From positions 62,001 through 126,000 of the forward strand of contig CAWBZG010000001.1 of the NCBI GenBank assembly GCA_963793245.1: a DNA stretch of 64,000 bases. Direction: 5' to 3'. The notes beneath the pieces are model-generated. The model saw nothing but the letters and a program-made list of their open reading frames with translations, made no database searches and was not told where the DNA came from. This stretch comes from CAXBBB01 sp963793245 (GTDB lineage: Bacteria; Bacteroidota; Rhodothermia; Rhodothermales; BA12). Positions within the stretch are counted from its first letter, which is position 1, and each line of letters opens with the position of its first letter. Shown piece by piece: positions 17,226-25,184 of the stretch. Position numbers and translations under genes: made by a program.

Positions 17226-18636
17226 GCGGCCTCCTCGGTTTGCGCTTGCAAGCGTTCGAGCAGCGCGTTGCCCCACTTGTAGATCGGCCCCGCGCCCATC
17301 GTCACAACGACGTCGCCGGGTTTGACCAGCCGGTCGAGCGTGGCTTTGAGTTCGTCCATCGCGGGCACGTAAACGACGCCCCGGTGCCCATTGGCTCGTG
17401 CGAGTTCAGCGAGCGTGGCGCCGTCGACATCGGGGTACTGCTCCTGCGTCTCGCGCGCGCCGTAGATGTGGTCAGGATCAGCACGTCGGCATCGAAGAAC
17501 GCGCGCGAGAAGGCGTCCATCAGGTCGTGCGTGCGGCTGTACAGGTGCGGCTGGAAGACGGCGACGACGCGGCGGCCCGAGAACGCGGTCTGGGCGGCTT
17601 CGAGCGTCGCCTCCACTTCGGTCGGATGGTGCGCATAGTCGTCGACTACGATCACGCCTCCGGCTTCGCCTTTGACCTGGAAACGGCGGTCGACTCCGGT
17701 GTAGCCTTCCAACGCTCCGGCGATGTCGTCGAAGCGCATGTCGAGTTCGAGGCCGACGGCGACGGCGGCCAGGGCATTGCGCAAGTTGTGCAGGCCCGGC
17801 GACGGAAACGCGATCCGCCCCATCCGCTCGCCCTGCGAGACGACTTCAAACGTGGTAACGGCTCCGTCGTGTCGCACGTCGTCGGCGCGCACGTCGGCCT
17901 GGCGCGAGAGTCCGTAGGTGGTGACGCGCCGACGGATGCGGCCCAGAATGCGCTGCACGCCCTCGTCGTCGAGGCAGGCGACGGTGACGCCGAAAAACGG
18001 GACGCTGTCGGCGTACTGCACGAACGCGTCTTCGATGTCGATCAGGTCTTTGTACGTGTCGAGGTGATCGGTCTCGACATTGGTGATGACGGCGATGGAG
18101 GGCGTCAGGCGCAGGAACGTGCGGTCGTATTCGTCGGCTTCAAGCACGACGATGTCGCCCTGACCGGCAACGGCGTTCGAGCCAAACGCGCTGACCTTGC
18201 CGCCGACGATGATCGTCGGGTCGAAGCCGCCGCCCTGGACGACCAGTCCGGTCAGCGTCGTGGTCGTCGTCTTGCCGTGCGTGCCCGCGATGCCGATGCC
18301 GAAGTGCATCCGCATCAACTCGCCCAAGAGGACGGCGCGCTTGATGACCGGCAACCGGCGGCGGTTCGCCTCCATGGTCTCGGCGTTGGCGTTCGGGTTG
18401 ACGGCGGACGAATACACGACCGCGTCGACCTCGCCGACGTGATCGCCCGAGTGCCCTTCGTAGACCGTCGCGCCCAACTCGGCCAAGTGCTCGGTAACCG
18501 GCGACAGGCTCGCGTCGCTGCCCGTCACGCCATAGCCACGGCGCAGCAGCACCTCGGCCATCGACGACATGCCGTTGCCGCCGATTCCGACGAAATGAAC
18601 CGTGCGGATGCGTCCGAAAATGGGTTGCCGTCTCAT
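17222..18636 (-). CDS. murC: UDP-N-acetylmuramate--L-alanine ligase MurC, frameshifted
   Basis: Adds L-Ala to UDP-MurNAc with ATP. The N-terminal 390 residues are normal: VHFVGIGGNGMSSMA (UDP-binding), IAGTHGKTTTTT (ATP loop, about 116-127), EADEYDRTFL, and DDYAHHPTEV in the C domain. After VLILT the frame slips near 17470. With one added base the reading becomes VLILTDIYGARETQEQYP and continues to VVTMGAGPIYKWGNALLE, ending at a TGA that overlaps the ftsQ ATG. The corrected length is 471 residues, normal for MurC. As found, the frame ends early at 17302 with an unrelated tail. MurC is essential, so an error in the sequence is likely. Confidence 0.92.
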
Positions 18637-18666
18637 GCTGTCACCTCTGAGCAAAGGACAGCCATC

Positions 18667-18694
18667 GTAGCGACGTTATATATAACGTCGCTAC
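18667..18694. repeat. Perfect 28-bp palindrome between murG and murC
   Basis: GTAGCGACGTTATA is followed immediately by its exact reverse complement. It sits in the 85-base gap between murG (upstream) and murC, inside the dcw operon. There is no T-run, so termination is unlikely. It could be a protein-binding site, an mRNA processing hairpin or a minimal mobile palindrome. Confidence 0.8.
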
Positions 18695-18721
18695 CGGCGA
18701 CTGGAAGGGCTACACATCTCG

Positions 18722-19870
18722 TCATGCGCTACCTCCTTCCATAACAGGCGCACCGGCCAACGCCAACACGCGACGCGCGATAGCATCGGCAGCGCTTGGG
18801 CGCGCCAGCGTCGCCAGAGCCGTCTTCATCTCCTCACGCTTGGCCGCATCGCCGATCAGCGTCTGAACGTCGGCGACCATGCGGGCGTCGAGGTCGGCTT
18901 CGGGCAGCAGGATTGCGGCACCGGCCCGTTCGAGACTGCGCGCGTTGTGCGTCTGGTGATCCTCGGACACGTTGGGCGACGGCACCAGAATCGCGGGCGA
19001 CCTCGTGATGGCGAGTTCGCTGCACGTGATCGCTCCGGCGCGGCACAGCACGACATCGGCGGCGGCGTAGGCGTGCTGCATCTCGTCGAGGTATTCGAGC
19101 ACGTGCAGGCGCGCGTGGTCCGGCGCTTCGTCGAGCATCTCGGAGTAGTAATAGCTGCCGGTCTGCCAGACGATGTGAAGCTCGGGGTTGGCGTCGAGCA
19201 AGGTCGGCGCGTGCTCGATCATCGCGTCATTGAGGCGGCGGCTTCCGAGCGACCCGCCGAACATCAGCAGGACCGTCGCCGAGTCGGGAATCTGGTAGTG
19301 CGTCCGCCCCGCCGACCGGTCGCCCGTCAGCAGGATCTCGCGCGTCGGGTTGCCGCTCAGGTGGATTTTGGCGCCGTCGAACGCTTTGCTCGCTTCGGGG
19401 AAAGCAACGTGGATCTCACTCGCGCGCTTGCTCAGCAGGCGGTTCGTCAGTCCGGCGAATGCGTTCTGCTCCTGGATCAGCGTCGGACGCCCCATCGCCT
19501 GTGCCGCGCCCAAAACGGGTCCGGTCACGAATCCGCCTGTCCCAACGACGACATCGGCGTCGAGGCCTTTAACTAGCTTCCACGCGTCCGAGAACCCCTT
19601 GGCGAGTTTGAACGGAAACGAGAACAGCTTGGGCGACAGGCTGCGCGGCAGTCCGGCGACCGTAATCGGCGAGATCGGATAGCCCGCTTTGGGGACGGCC
19701 TCCCACTCCATTCGGTCGGTCGTACCCGCGAACGAGATCGACGCGTCGGGACGCAGCGCGCGGACCGCGTCGGCGATGGCGAGCGCGGGATAGACGTGCC
19801 CACCCGTGCCGCCACAGGCGAATAGGATGCGCGGCGCGCGGTCGGTCGTGTTCAGGGTCGAGGTACTCAT
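18722..19870 (-). CDS. murG: UDP-GlcNAc transferase MurG
   Basis: Membrane-associated GT28 enzyme that converts lipid I to lipid II by adding GlcNAc, about 382 residues. Motifs: FACGGTGGHVYPALA (18-32, the G loop), TGGFVTGPVL, IQEQNAFAGLTNRLL, GGSLGSRRLND and the donor-site region GAITCSELA. It starts at the ATG at 19870, whose ATGA overlaps the ftsW stop. The same frame stays open through ftsW, but that part has no family similarity and is not coding. Confidence 0.97.
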   Translation of the reverse strand: MSTSTLNTTDRAPRILFACGGTGGHVYPALAIADAVRALRPDASISFAGTTDRMEWEAVPKAGYPISPITVAGLPRSLSPKLFSFPFKLAKGFSDAWKLVKGLDADVVVGTGGFVTGPVLGAAQAMGRPTLIQEQNAFAGLTNRLLSKRASEIHVAFPEASKAFDGAKIHLSGNPTREILLTGDRSAGRTHYQIPDSATVLLMFGGSLGSRRLNDAMIEHAPTLLDANPELHIVWQTGSYYYSEMLDEAPDHARLHVLEYLDEMQHAYAAADVVLCRAGAITCSELAITRSPAILVPSPNVSEDHQTHNARSLERAGAAILLPEADLDARMVADVQTLIGDAAKREEMKTALATLARPSAADAIARRVLALAGAPVMEGGSA

Positions 19871-20997
19871 TGGCTCTGACGCGATAGGTTGAGGAGAATG
19901 CCGGTCATCGCGCCCATCGCGACGATGGACGAGCCGCCGTAGCTCACGAACGGAAGCGGCTGTCCCGTCACCGGCAGCAGGCCGACGCTGACGCCCGCAT
20001 GGGCCAGTCCCGACAGCACGATCATCAGCGTAAAACCGACGCCGATGAACAGGCCCATCGGATCGGGCGCGTGCCGAGCGATGCGCAGGAAGCCACGAAA
20101 CAGCAGGATCACGAACGCGCCCAGGATCAGCAGCGCGCCGATCAACCCGTACTCCTCGGCGATGATGGCGAAGATGAAGTCGTTGTAGGGCGCTGGCAGG
20201 AAGTCGCGCTGGATGCTCTTGCCCGGTCCGACGCCGACGATTCCGCCCGACGCAATCGCGATGCGGGCTTGGAGCGGCTGGTAGGCTTCGCGCAACTCGT
20301 CGCCGACGCCCTGCGCCTCGGTGTGTGAAAACCACTCTACACCCAGCGCCTGCTCGACGCGCGCCGCACGTGCCGGAGAGAACGCCAGCAGAAGCATCGC
20401 CAGCACCAAGCCCAGCGCGCCCAACCCGGCCAAGTGCAACACGCTCACGCGCGCCACAAAACACATCAGCAAGACGGTCACGAGCAGCAGCGCCGCCGTC
20501 GACAGGTTCTCCATGCCGATCAGCACGACCGTCGCCAGCGTCCAAACCATGACCGGCAAGAACGCGTGCCCGAAGCTCTCGATGTACGACTGCTTCTGCG
20601 CCAGCAGCGTACCGACGTAGAGGATAAGCGAGATTTTTGCCAGATCCGATGGCTGAAAGCTGATGCCGCCCAGACTCAGCCACCGCGCCGCGCCGCCCGT
20701 GACGGTCCCCCAGATACCGACGACGGCCAGCAACACGAGCGAGCCGATCAGCATCCACCGGCTCAGTTTGGCCAGCTTGTGATAGTCGACCAGGCTGACG
20801 GTCCCCATCGCGATGATCGCCAGGCCAACCTTGACGACGTGCCGCCACATAAACGGATCGCTGCTGCTTCCGCTCTTCGTCGCCAGGAACGCGACCGCGC
20901 TGTACACCGCCGCCACGCCCCACGCCGCAAGCGCGAGCACGACCCAGATCGTGTAGCGATCCGATGCGGGTTTGGCAGGATGGGTGGAGGCGGACAT
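19867..20997 (-). CDS. ftsW: Septal peptidoglycan glycosyltransferase FtsW
   Basis: SEDS-family membrane glycosyltransferase that polymerises lipid II at the septum with FtsI, 376 residues and about ten helices. Family features: GGAARWLSLGGISFQPSDLAK (includes the W-x-G-F-QPS-E/D motif), a central periplasmic loop, ASGGIVGVGPGKSIQRDFLP, NDFIFAIIAEEYGLIGA and LPFVSYGGSSIVAMG near the end. The usual Glu of the QPSE motif is Asp here. The stop overlaps the murG start by four bases. Confidence 0.96.
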   Translation of the reverse strand: MSASTHPAKPASDRYTIWVVLALAAWGVAAVYSAVAFLATKSGSSSDPFMWRHVVKVGLAIIAMGTVSLVDYHKLAKLSRWMLIGSLVLLAVVGIWGTVTGGAARWLSLGGISFQPSDLAKISLILYVGTLLAQKQSYIESFGHAFLPVMVWTLATVVLIGMENLSTAALLLVTVLLMCFVARVSVLHLAGLGALGLVLAMLLLAFSPARAARVEQALGVEWFSHTEAQGVGDELREAYQPLQARIAIASGGIVGVGPGKSIQRDFLPAPYNDFIFAIIAEEYGLIGALLILGAFVILLFRGFLRIARHAPDPMGLFIGVGFTLMIVLSGLAHAGVSVGLLPVTGQPLPFVSYGGSSIVAMGAMTGILLNLSRQSQ

Positions 20998-21014
20998 GGG
21001 GTGGAGTCAGTAAA

Positions 21015-21147
21015 CTGTCATCGCGAGGACGTAGGCTGTGGCGATCTGAGAGTTGGCGATGAGTTTTGTATCGAAGTGCGGAGGTAAACTGAGGGAGGTT
21101 GTCACGTCGCTGCGCATCAGTGATGCTGCGCTCCTCGCAACGACAGG
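21015..21147. repeat. REP-like palindromic repeat between murD and ftsW
   Basis: Second copy of the repeat family seen at 16379. The left arm starts CTGTCATCGCGAGGACG. The right arm read in reverse complement starts CTGTCGTTGCGAGGAGCGCA. The right arm contains an inserted small palindrome, GCATCAGTGATGC. It fills the 161-base gap between murD and ftsW in the dcw operon. Confidence 0.82.
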
Positions 21148-21158
21148 CTTTTCGGAGA

Positions 21159-22532
21159 TCAGAGCGCGTTGACGGCGTCGCGGAAGGCGTCACCTCGGTG
21201 TTCGTAGTTATCGTATTGGTCGAAGGAGGCGCAGGCGGGCGAGAGCAGGACGACGTCGCCCGGCTCGGCGAGGGCGGCGGCACAGCGGACGGCGTCGGCC
21301 ATGTCGTCGGCTTCGACCGAGCGGGCCGAGACCGATCCCAGATCGCGCATCACCTTTTTGGCGCTCTCACCGATAGCGACGACGCCACGCGTGCGGCTGG
21401 CAACCAGGTCACGCAGGGCCGAGTAATCATTGCCTTTGTCGCGTCCGCCAGCGATGAGGATGACTTTCTCGCGGTCGAAGCTTTCGAGCGCGTACCAGAC
21501 GGCGTTGACGTTGGTGGCCTTGGAGTCGTTAACAAAGCGCACGCCCTGATGCTCGCCGACGAGTTCGAGCCGGTGCGGGACGCCGGAGAACGTGGCGAGG
21601 CTTTCGCGCACGATCTCGCTGCGTACGTCCATCACGCGCGCGGCGACGGCGGCGGCGAGGCTGTTGTAGAGGTTGTGTCGGCCTCTGAGGGCGAGTGCGG
21701 CAACAGGCATGAGACGTTCGGTTTTAACGTTGGGCGCGTCCGACAGGCGGAGGCACAGGTCGCCGCCGTCGATCCAGCCGCCGACCGTAAGTGGTCGGTC
21801 GATGCTGATCGGTAGCGGTTGAAAGGGATAGGAGTCATCGCTCAGACGCGCGGCGATGCGTTCGTCGTCGATGTTGTAGACGAGAGCGTCGCCGTCGGCC
21901 ATGTTCTCGAACAGGCGGTACTTGGCGTCGGCGTAGTTGTCGACCGAGCCGTCGTAGCGGTCCAGGTGGTCGGGCGTGATGTTGAGCAGCACGCCGACGC
22001 GCGGGCGGAAGCCGTCGATGTGGTCGAGTTGGAAGCTGGACACTTCGAGCACCGCGACGCCATCGGCTGCGATGTCTTGGGCGCCATCCGAGAACGCCGT
22101 TCCGATGTTGCCCGCGACGAGCGTTGGGCGTCCGTCTTTGGCGAACACGTGACCGAGCAGACTCGTCGTCGTCGTCTTGCCGTTGGTGCCCGTGATCGCG
22201 ACGATGGGCGCGTCACAGAACCACGATGCCGCTTCGATCTCTGACACGACCGGCGTCCCGCGTTCCATTACGGCCCGCACGAACGCCGCCGTCGACGGAA
22301 CGCCCGGCGACACCACCATCAGGTCGCACGCCAGCGACACCTCGCCGTGCCCACCGAACTCGACTTTGACGCCGACTGCTTCCATCTCCTCACGCACGTC
22401 AGCTCGCTCCGGCCCACTGTCCGTCAGCCGCACGCCCGCTCCCGCCGACGCGAGCAACCGCGCAGCCGCGATCCCGCTGCGGGCGGCGCCCACAACGGTA
22501 ATGCGTTTGGATTGGAGGTCGGCGATGGTCAT
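21159..22532 (-). CDS. murD: UDP-N-acetylmuramoyl-L-alanine--D-glutamate ligase MurD
   Basis: ATP-dependent addition of D-Glu to UDP-MurNAc-L-Ala, 457 residues. It shows the N-domain ITVVGAARSGIAAARLL, the ATP loop ITGTNGKTTTTSLLG (113-127), VLEVSSFQLDHIDGFRP, LNITPDHLDRY and, in the C domain, NDSKATNVNAVWYAL and LLSPACASFDQYDNYEHRG. All are diagnostic of MurD. The ATG at 22532 overlaps the mraY stop by one base (TAATG). Confidence 0.97.
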   Translation of the reverse strand: MTIADLQSKRITVVGAARSGIAAARLLASAGAGVRLTDSGPERADVREEMEAVGVKVEFGGHGEVSLACDLMVVSPGVPSTAAFVRAVMERGTPVVSEIEAASWFCDAPIVAITGTNGKTTTTSLLGHVFAKDGRPTLVAGNIGTAFSDGAQDIAADGVAVLEVSSFQLDHIDGFRPRVGVLLNITPDHLDRYDGSVDNYADAKYRLFENMADGDALVYNIDDERIAARLSDDSYPFQPLPISIDRPLTVGGWIDGGDLCLRLSDAPNVKTERLMPVAALALRGRHNLYNSLAAAVAARVMDVRSEIVRESLATFSGVPHRLELVGEHQGVRFVNDSKATNVNAVWYALESFDREKVILIAGGRDKGNDYSALRDLVASRTRGVVAIGESAKKVMRDLGSVSARSVEADDMADAVRCAAALAEPGDVVLLSPACASFDQYDNYEHRGDAFRDAVNAL

Positions 22533-23683
22533 TACTGGATGCGGAGTGAGAGAATCGTCGCGATGGTGGTGACGGCGGTGATGATCCAGAAGCGCGTCAC
22601 GATTTTGGCCTCGTGCGTGCCTTTGGCTTCGAAGTGGTGGTGCAGTGGCGCCATGCGGAAGACGCGCACGCCAGTCCCGGTCCGCTTTTTGGTCCACTTG
22701 AAGTAGCCCGTCTGGATGATGACCGACAGCACCTCGGCGAAGTAGATGAAGCCCATGATGGGCAGCAGCAGCTCTTTGCGAATCGTCAGCGCGACGATGG
22801 CGACGGCGGCGCCCAGGGCAAGCGAGCCGGTATCGCCCATGAAGACGGTCGCCGGGTAGCCGTTGAACCAGAGGAAGCCGAAGCACGCGGCGGTCATCGC
22901 GGCGGCGAAGATGGCGCCCTCGCCCGCGCCCGGCAGGTAGAGGACGCCCAGGAAGTCGGCCAGGATTTCGTTACCGGCGATGTAGGTCAACGCGACCAAC
23001 CCGGCTGACACGAACGCCGTCACGCCCGTCGTCAGTCCGTCCAGTCCATCGGTCAGGTTGACGGCGTTGCTGACGCCCGTCACGATGAAAACGGCGACGG
23101 GGATATAGATCAGCCAGCCCCAGCCCTCGACTCCGAAGTAGCCCAGCAGGTCGTAATCGAGCGGGTAGCTCAGGATCGGCAGGTGCGTGAGCGTTCTCAC
23201 GTCGCTGAACTGCGGCAAGAAGTAGAGCGCACAGCCGACGACTAGACCTAGCGTGATCTGGCCGATCAGCTTGTAGCGCGCCGACAGGCCGTCTTTGTCC
23301 TTTTTGACCGTCTTGATGTAGTCGTCGACGAAGCCGAATGCGCCCATCCAGGCCGTCCCCAGCACGCAGAGCCAGACGTACGGGTTGTGCAACTCGCCCC
23401 AGAGCAGCGTCGCGCCGATGATGGCGAGCAGGATGATCAGACCGCCCATCGTCGGCGTGCCGCTCTTGTGCGCGTGGCTGACGGCTCCGGCATCCTCGCC
23501 CTCGCGGACGCTTTCGCCCAACTGCTGCACGCTCAGCCAGTTGATCATCTTGCGTCCGATGAACAGCGCGATGAGCAGAGCGGTCAGCGCGGCGAGCGCA
23601 GCCCGAACGGTGATGAACTGGAAGATCTGGAACCCGGCGGGTTCGTACGTCTCTTCGATCCAGGTGAGGAGGTAGTAGAGCAT
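22532..23683 (-). CDS. mraY: Phospho-N-acetylmuramoyl-pentapeptide transferase MraY
   Basis: Polytopic membrane enzyme that forms lipid I from UDP-MurNAc-pentapeptide and undecaprenyl phosphate, 383 residues. Signatures: SGTPTMGGLIILL, FGFVDDYIKTVKKDKDGL (catalytic Asp pair), NAVNLTDGLDGL, VFMGDTGSLALGA and MAPLHHHFEAKG (the His-rich loop). Around ten helices. It starts three bases before the murE stop. murF, which often sits between murE and mraY, is missing here and must be elsewhere. Confidence 0.98.
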   Translation of the reverse strand: MLYYLLTWIEETYEPAGFQIFQFITVRAALAALTALLIALFIGRKMINWLSVQQLGESVREGEDAGAVSHAHKSGTPTMGGLIILLAIIGATLLWGELHNPYVWLCVLGTAWMGAFGFVDDYIKTVKKDKDGLSARYKLIGQITLGLVVGCALYFLPQFSDVRTLTHLPILSYPLDYDLLGYFGVEGWGWLIYIPVAVFIVTGVSNAVNLTDGLDGLTTGVTAFVSAGLVALTYIAGNEILADFLGVLYLPGAGEGAIFAAAMTAACFGFLWFNGYPATVFMGDTGSLALGAAVAIVALTIRKELLLPIMGFIYFAEVLSVIIQTGYFKWTKKRTGTGVRVFRMAPLHHHFEAKGTHEAKIVTRFWIITAVTTIATILSLRIQ

Positions 23684-23686
23684 CGG

Positions 23687-25184
23687 TCAGTGGCGGGTGG
23701 GAGGAGCAGCGTCGAACAACTCGCGCACCAGGGCGCGGTCGTCAAATGGGACCTTCTCCGTCCCCACAATCAGGTAGTCTTCGTGCCCCTTTCCGGTCAC
23801 GAGCAGCACGTCGCCCGGCGCGGTGTGAGCGGCGGCGTAGGTGAGCGCTTCGTGGCGGTCGACGATCCACGCGGCGTCTGTCGGACGATCAAACCCGTGC
23901 CGGATGTCGGCCAGGATTTCCTCCGGATCTTCCGTCCGCGGATTGTCAGACGTGACGATGCAGCAGTCGGCGTAGCGCTCGGCGATCTGGGCGGTAGGGC
24001 GACGTTTGGTCGTGTCGCGGTCGCCGCCGCAGCCGAAGAGCACCCACAGGCGTCCGCGCTCGTCGTCCATCGTGGCGCGTGCGGTGCGCAGGACGTTTTC
24101 GAGTGCGTCGGGCGTGTGTGCGTAGTCGACGATGATCGTGCGGTCGTCCTGCGTCACGAACTGCTCGAAGCGGCCCGGAACGGGCGATGCACCTTCGAGC
24201 GCAATGCGAACAGCCGACGGCTCCCAGCCCATGCCGATGCCGACCGAGTAGGCAGCCGCCAAGTTGTACGCGTTGAACTCGCCGACCAATCCGAAGCTCA
24301 TGCGCTGTCCGTCCATCGTCAGCGTCAGTCCGGTCAGCGCGTTGTCATCCAGGCGGAAGTGCACGTCGGCGGCGTCCGATTCTCCGTAGCCGATGACGAT
24401 TGCGCCAGCGCCGCGAGCAGCGTCGGCCATGTCTGCACCCGATGGATCGTCCACGTTGACGGCGGCGACGGATCCCTCGCCCAATCCCTCGAAGAGGCGA
24501 CGTTTGGCGGCTCGGTACGCGTCCATCGACCCGTGATAGTCGAGGTGATCGCGCGTCAGGTTGGTGAATGCGGCGGCGGCGAACGGCACGGCGGCGACGC
24601 GGTCCTGGTCGAGCGCGTGGCTCGACACTTCCATCGCGCAATGCGTGCAGCCCGCTCGCTTCCATCCGCGCCAGCAGTTTGTGCAGTTGCTCGGGTCCCG
24701 GCGTCGTGTGCGTCGACGCGACCACTTCGTCGCCGACGCGCGTTTCGATCGTGCCGATCAGCCCAGCTTTGTGGCCCAGCGCTTCGGTCATCTGGTGCAG
24801 CAGGTACGCCGTCGTCGTCTTGCCGTTGGTGCCCGTCACACCCATCATCGCCAACCGCTGAGCCGGATCGCCTGCGAGCAGAGCCGACGCGTGAGCGAGC
24901 GCAGTCCGACTGTTGGCGACGCGGATCGTCGGCACGTCCGTGTCGACTTCGACAGTGCGGCTGGTCACGATGGCGACCGCTCCAGCCTGGATCGCCTTGT
25001 CGATATAGCGATTACCGTCTGCTTTCTCGCCTGCGACGGCGACGAACAGGCTGCCCGGCTTGACCGCTCGGCTGTCCGACGTGACGCGCGTGATCTCGAC
25101 ACCGTCTGCCCGCGCGCCCTCGCCCGATCCTGCGTGGAGCAGGTCGGCTGTGGAAAGGCGTTCGAGGAGAGCGGCGAGCGTCAT
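23687..25184 (-). CDS. murE: UDP-MurNAc-tripeptide synthetase MurE, frameshifted
   Basis: Adds the third stem-peptide residue. The first part (25184 to about 24660) shows VTSDSRAVKPGSLFVAVAG, MGVTGTNGKTTTAYLL (114-129) and THTTPGPEQLHKLLARM. The second part is in another frame and starts AGCTHCAMEVSSHALDQDRV, then NLTRDHLDYHGSM, VDYAHTPDALENVL, LFGCGGDRDTTKRRP and TSDNPRTEDPEEI. DNPR is the meso-diaminopimelate-specificity motif. Dropping one base near 24650-24660 fuses the parts into a normal 498-residue protein. The start overlaps the ftsI stop (ATGA). MurE is essential, so a sequence error is the likeliest cause. Confidence 0.92.

Noticed and set aside
17460..17480. Programmed frameshift in murC
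   Set aside because: No slippery heptamer or downstream structure is evident, and other genes here show unrelated one-base indels.
17398..18744. 448-codon plus-strand frame antisense to murC
   Set aside because: Shadow frame of a conserved gene; no domain or plausible start context.
19871..21283. N-terminal extension of MurG running through ftsW
   Set aside because: The frame is open but unlike any protein family; MurG has a normal start overlapping the ftsW stop.
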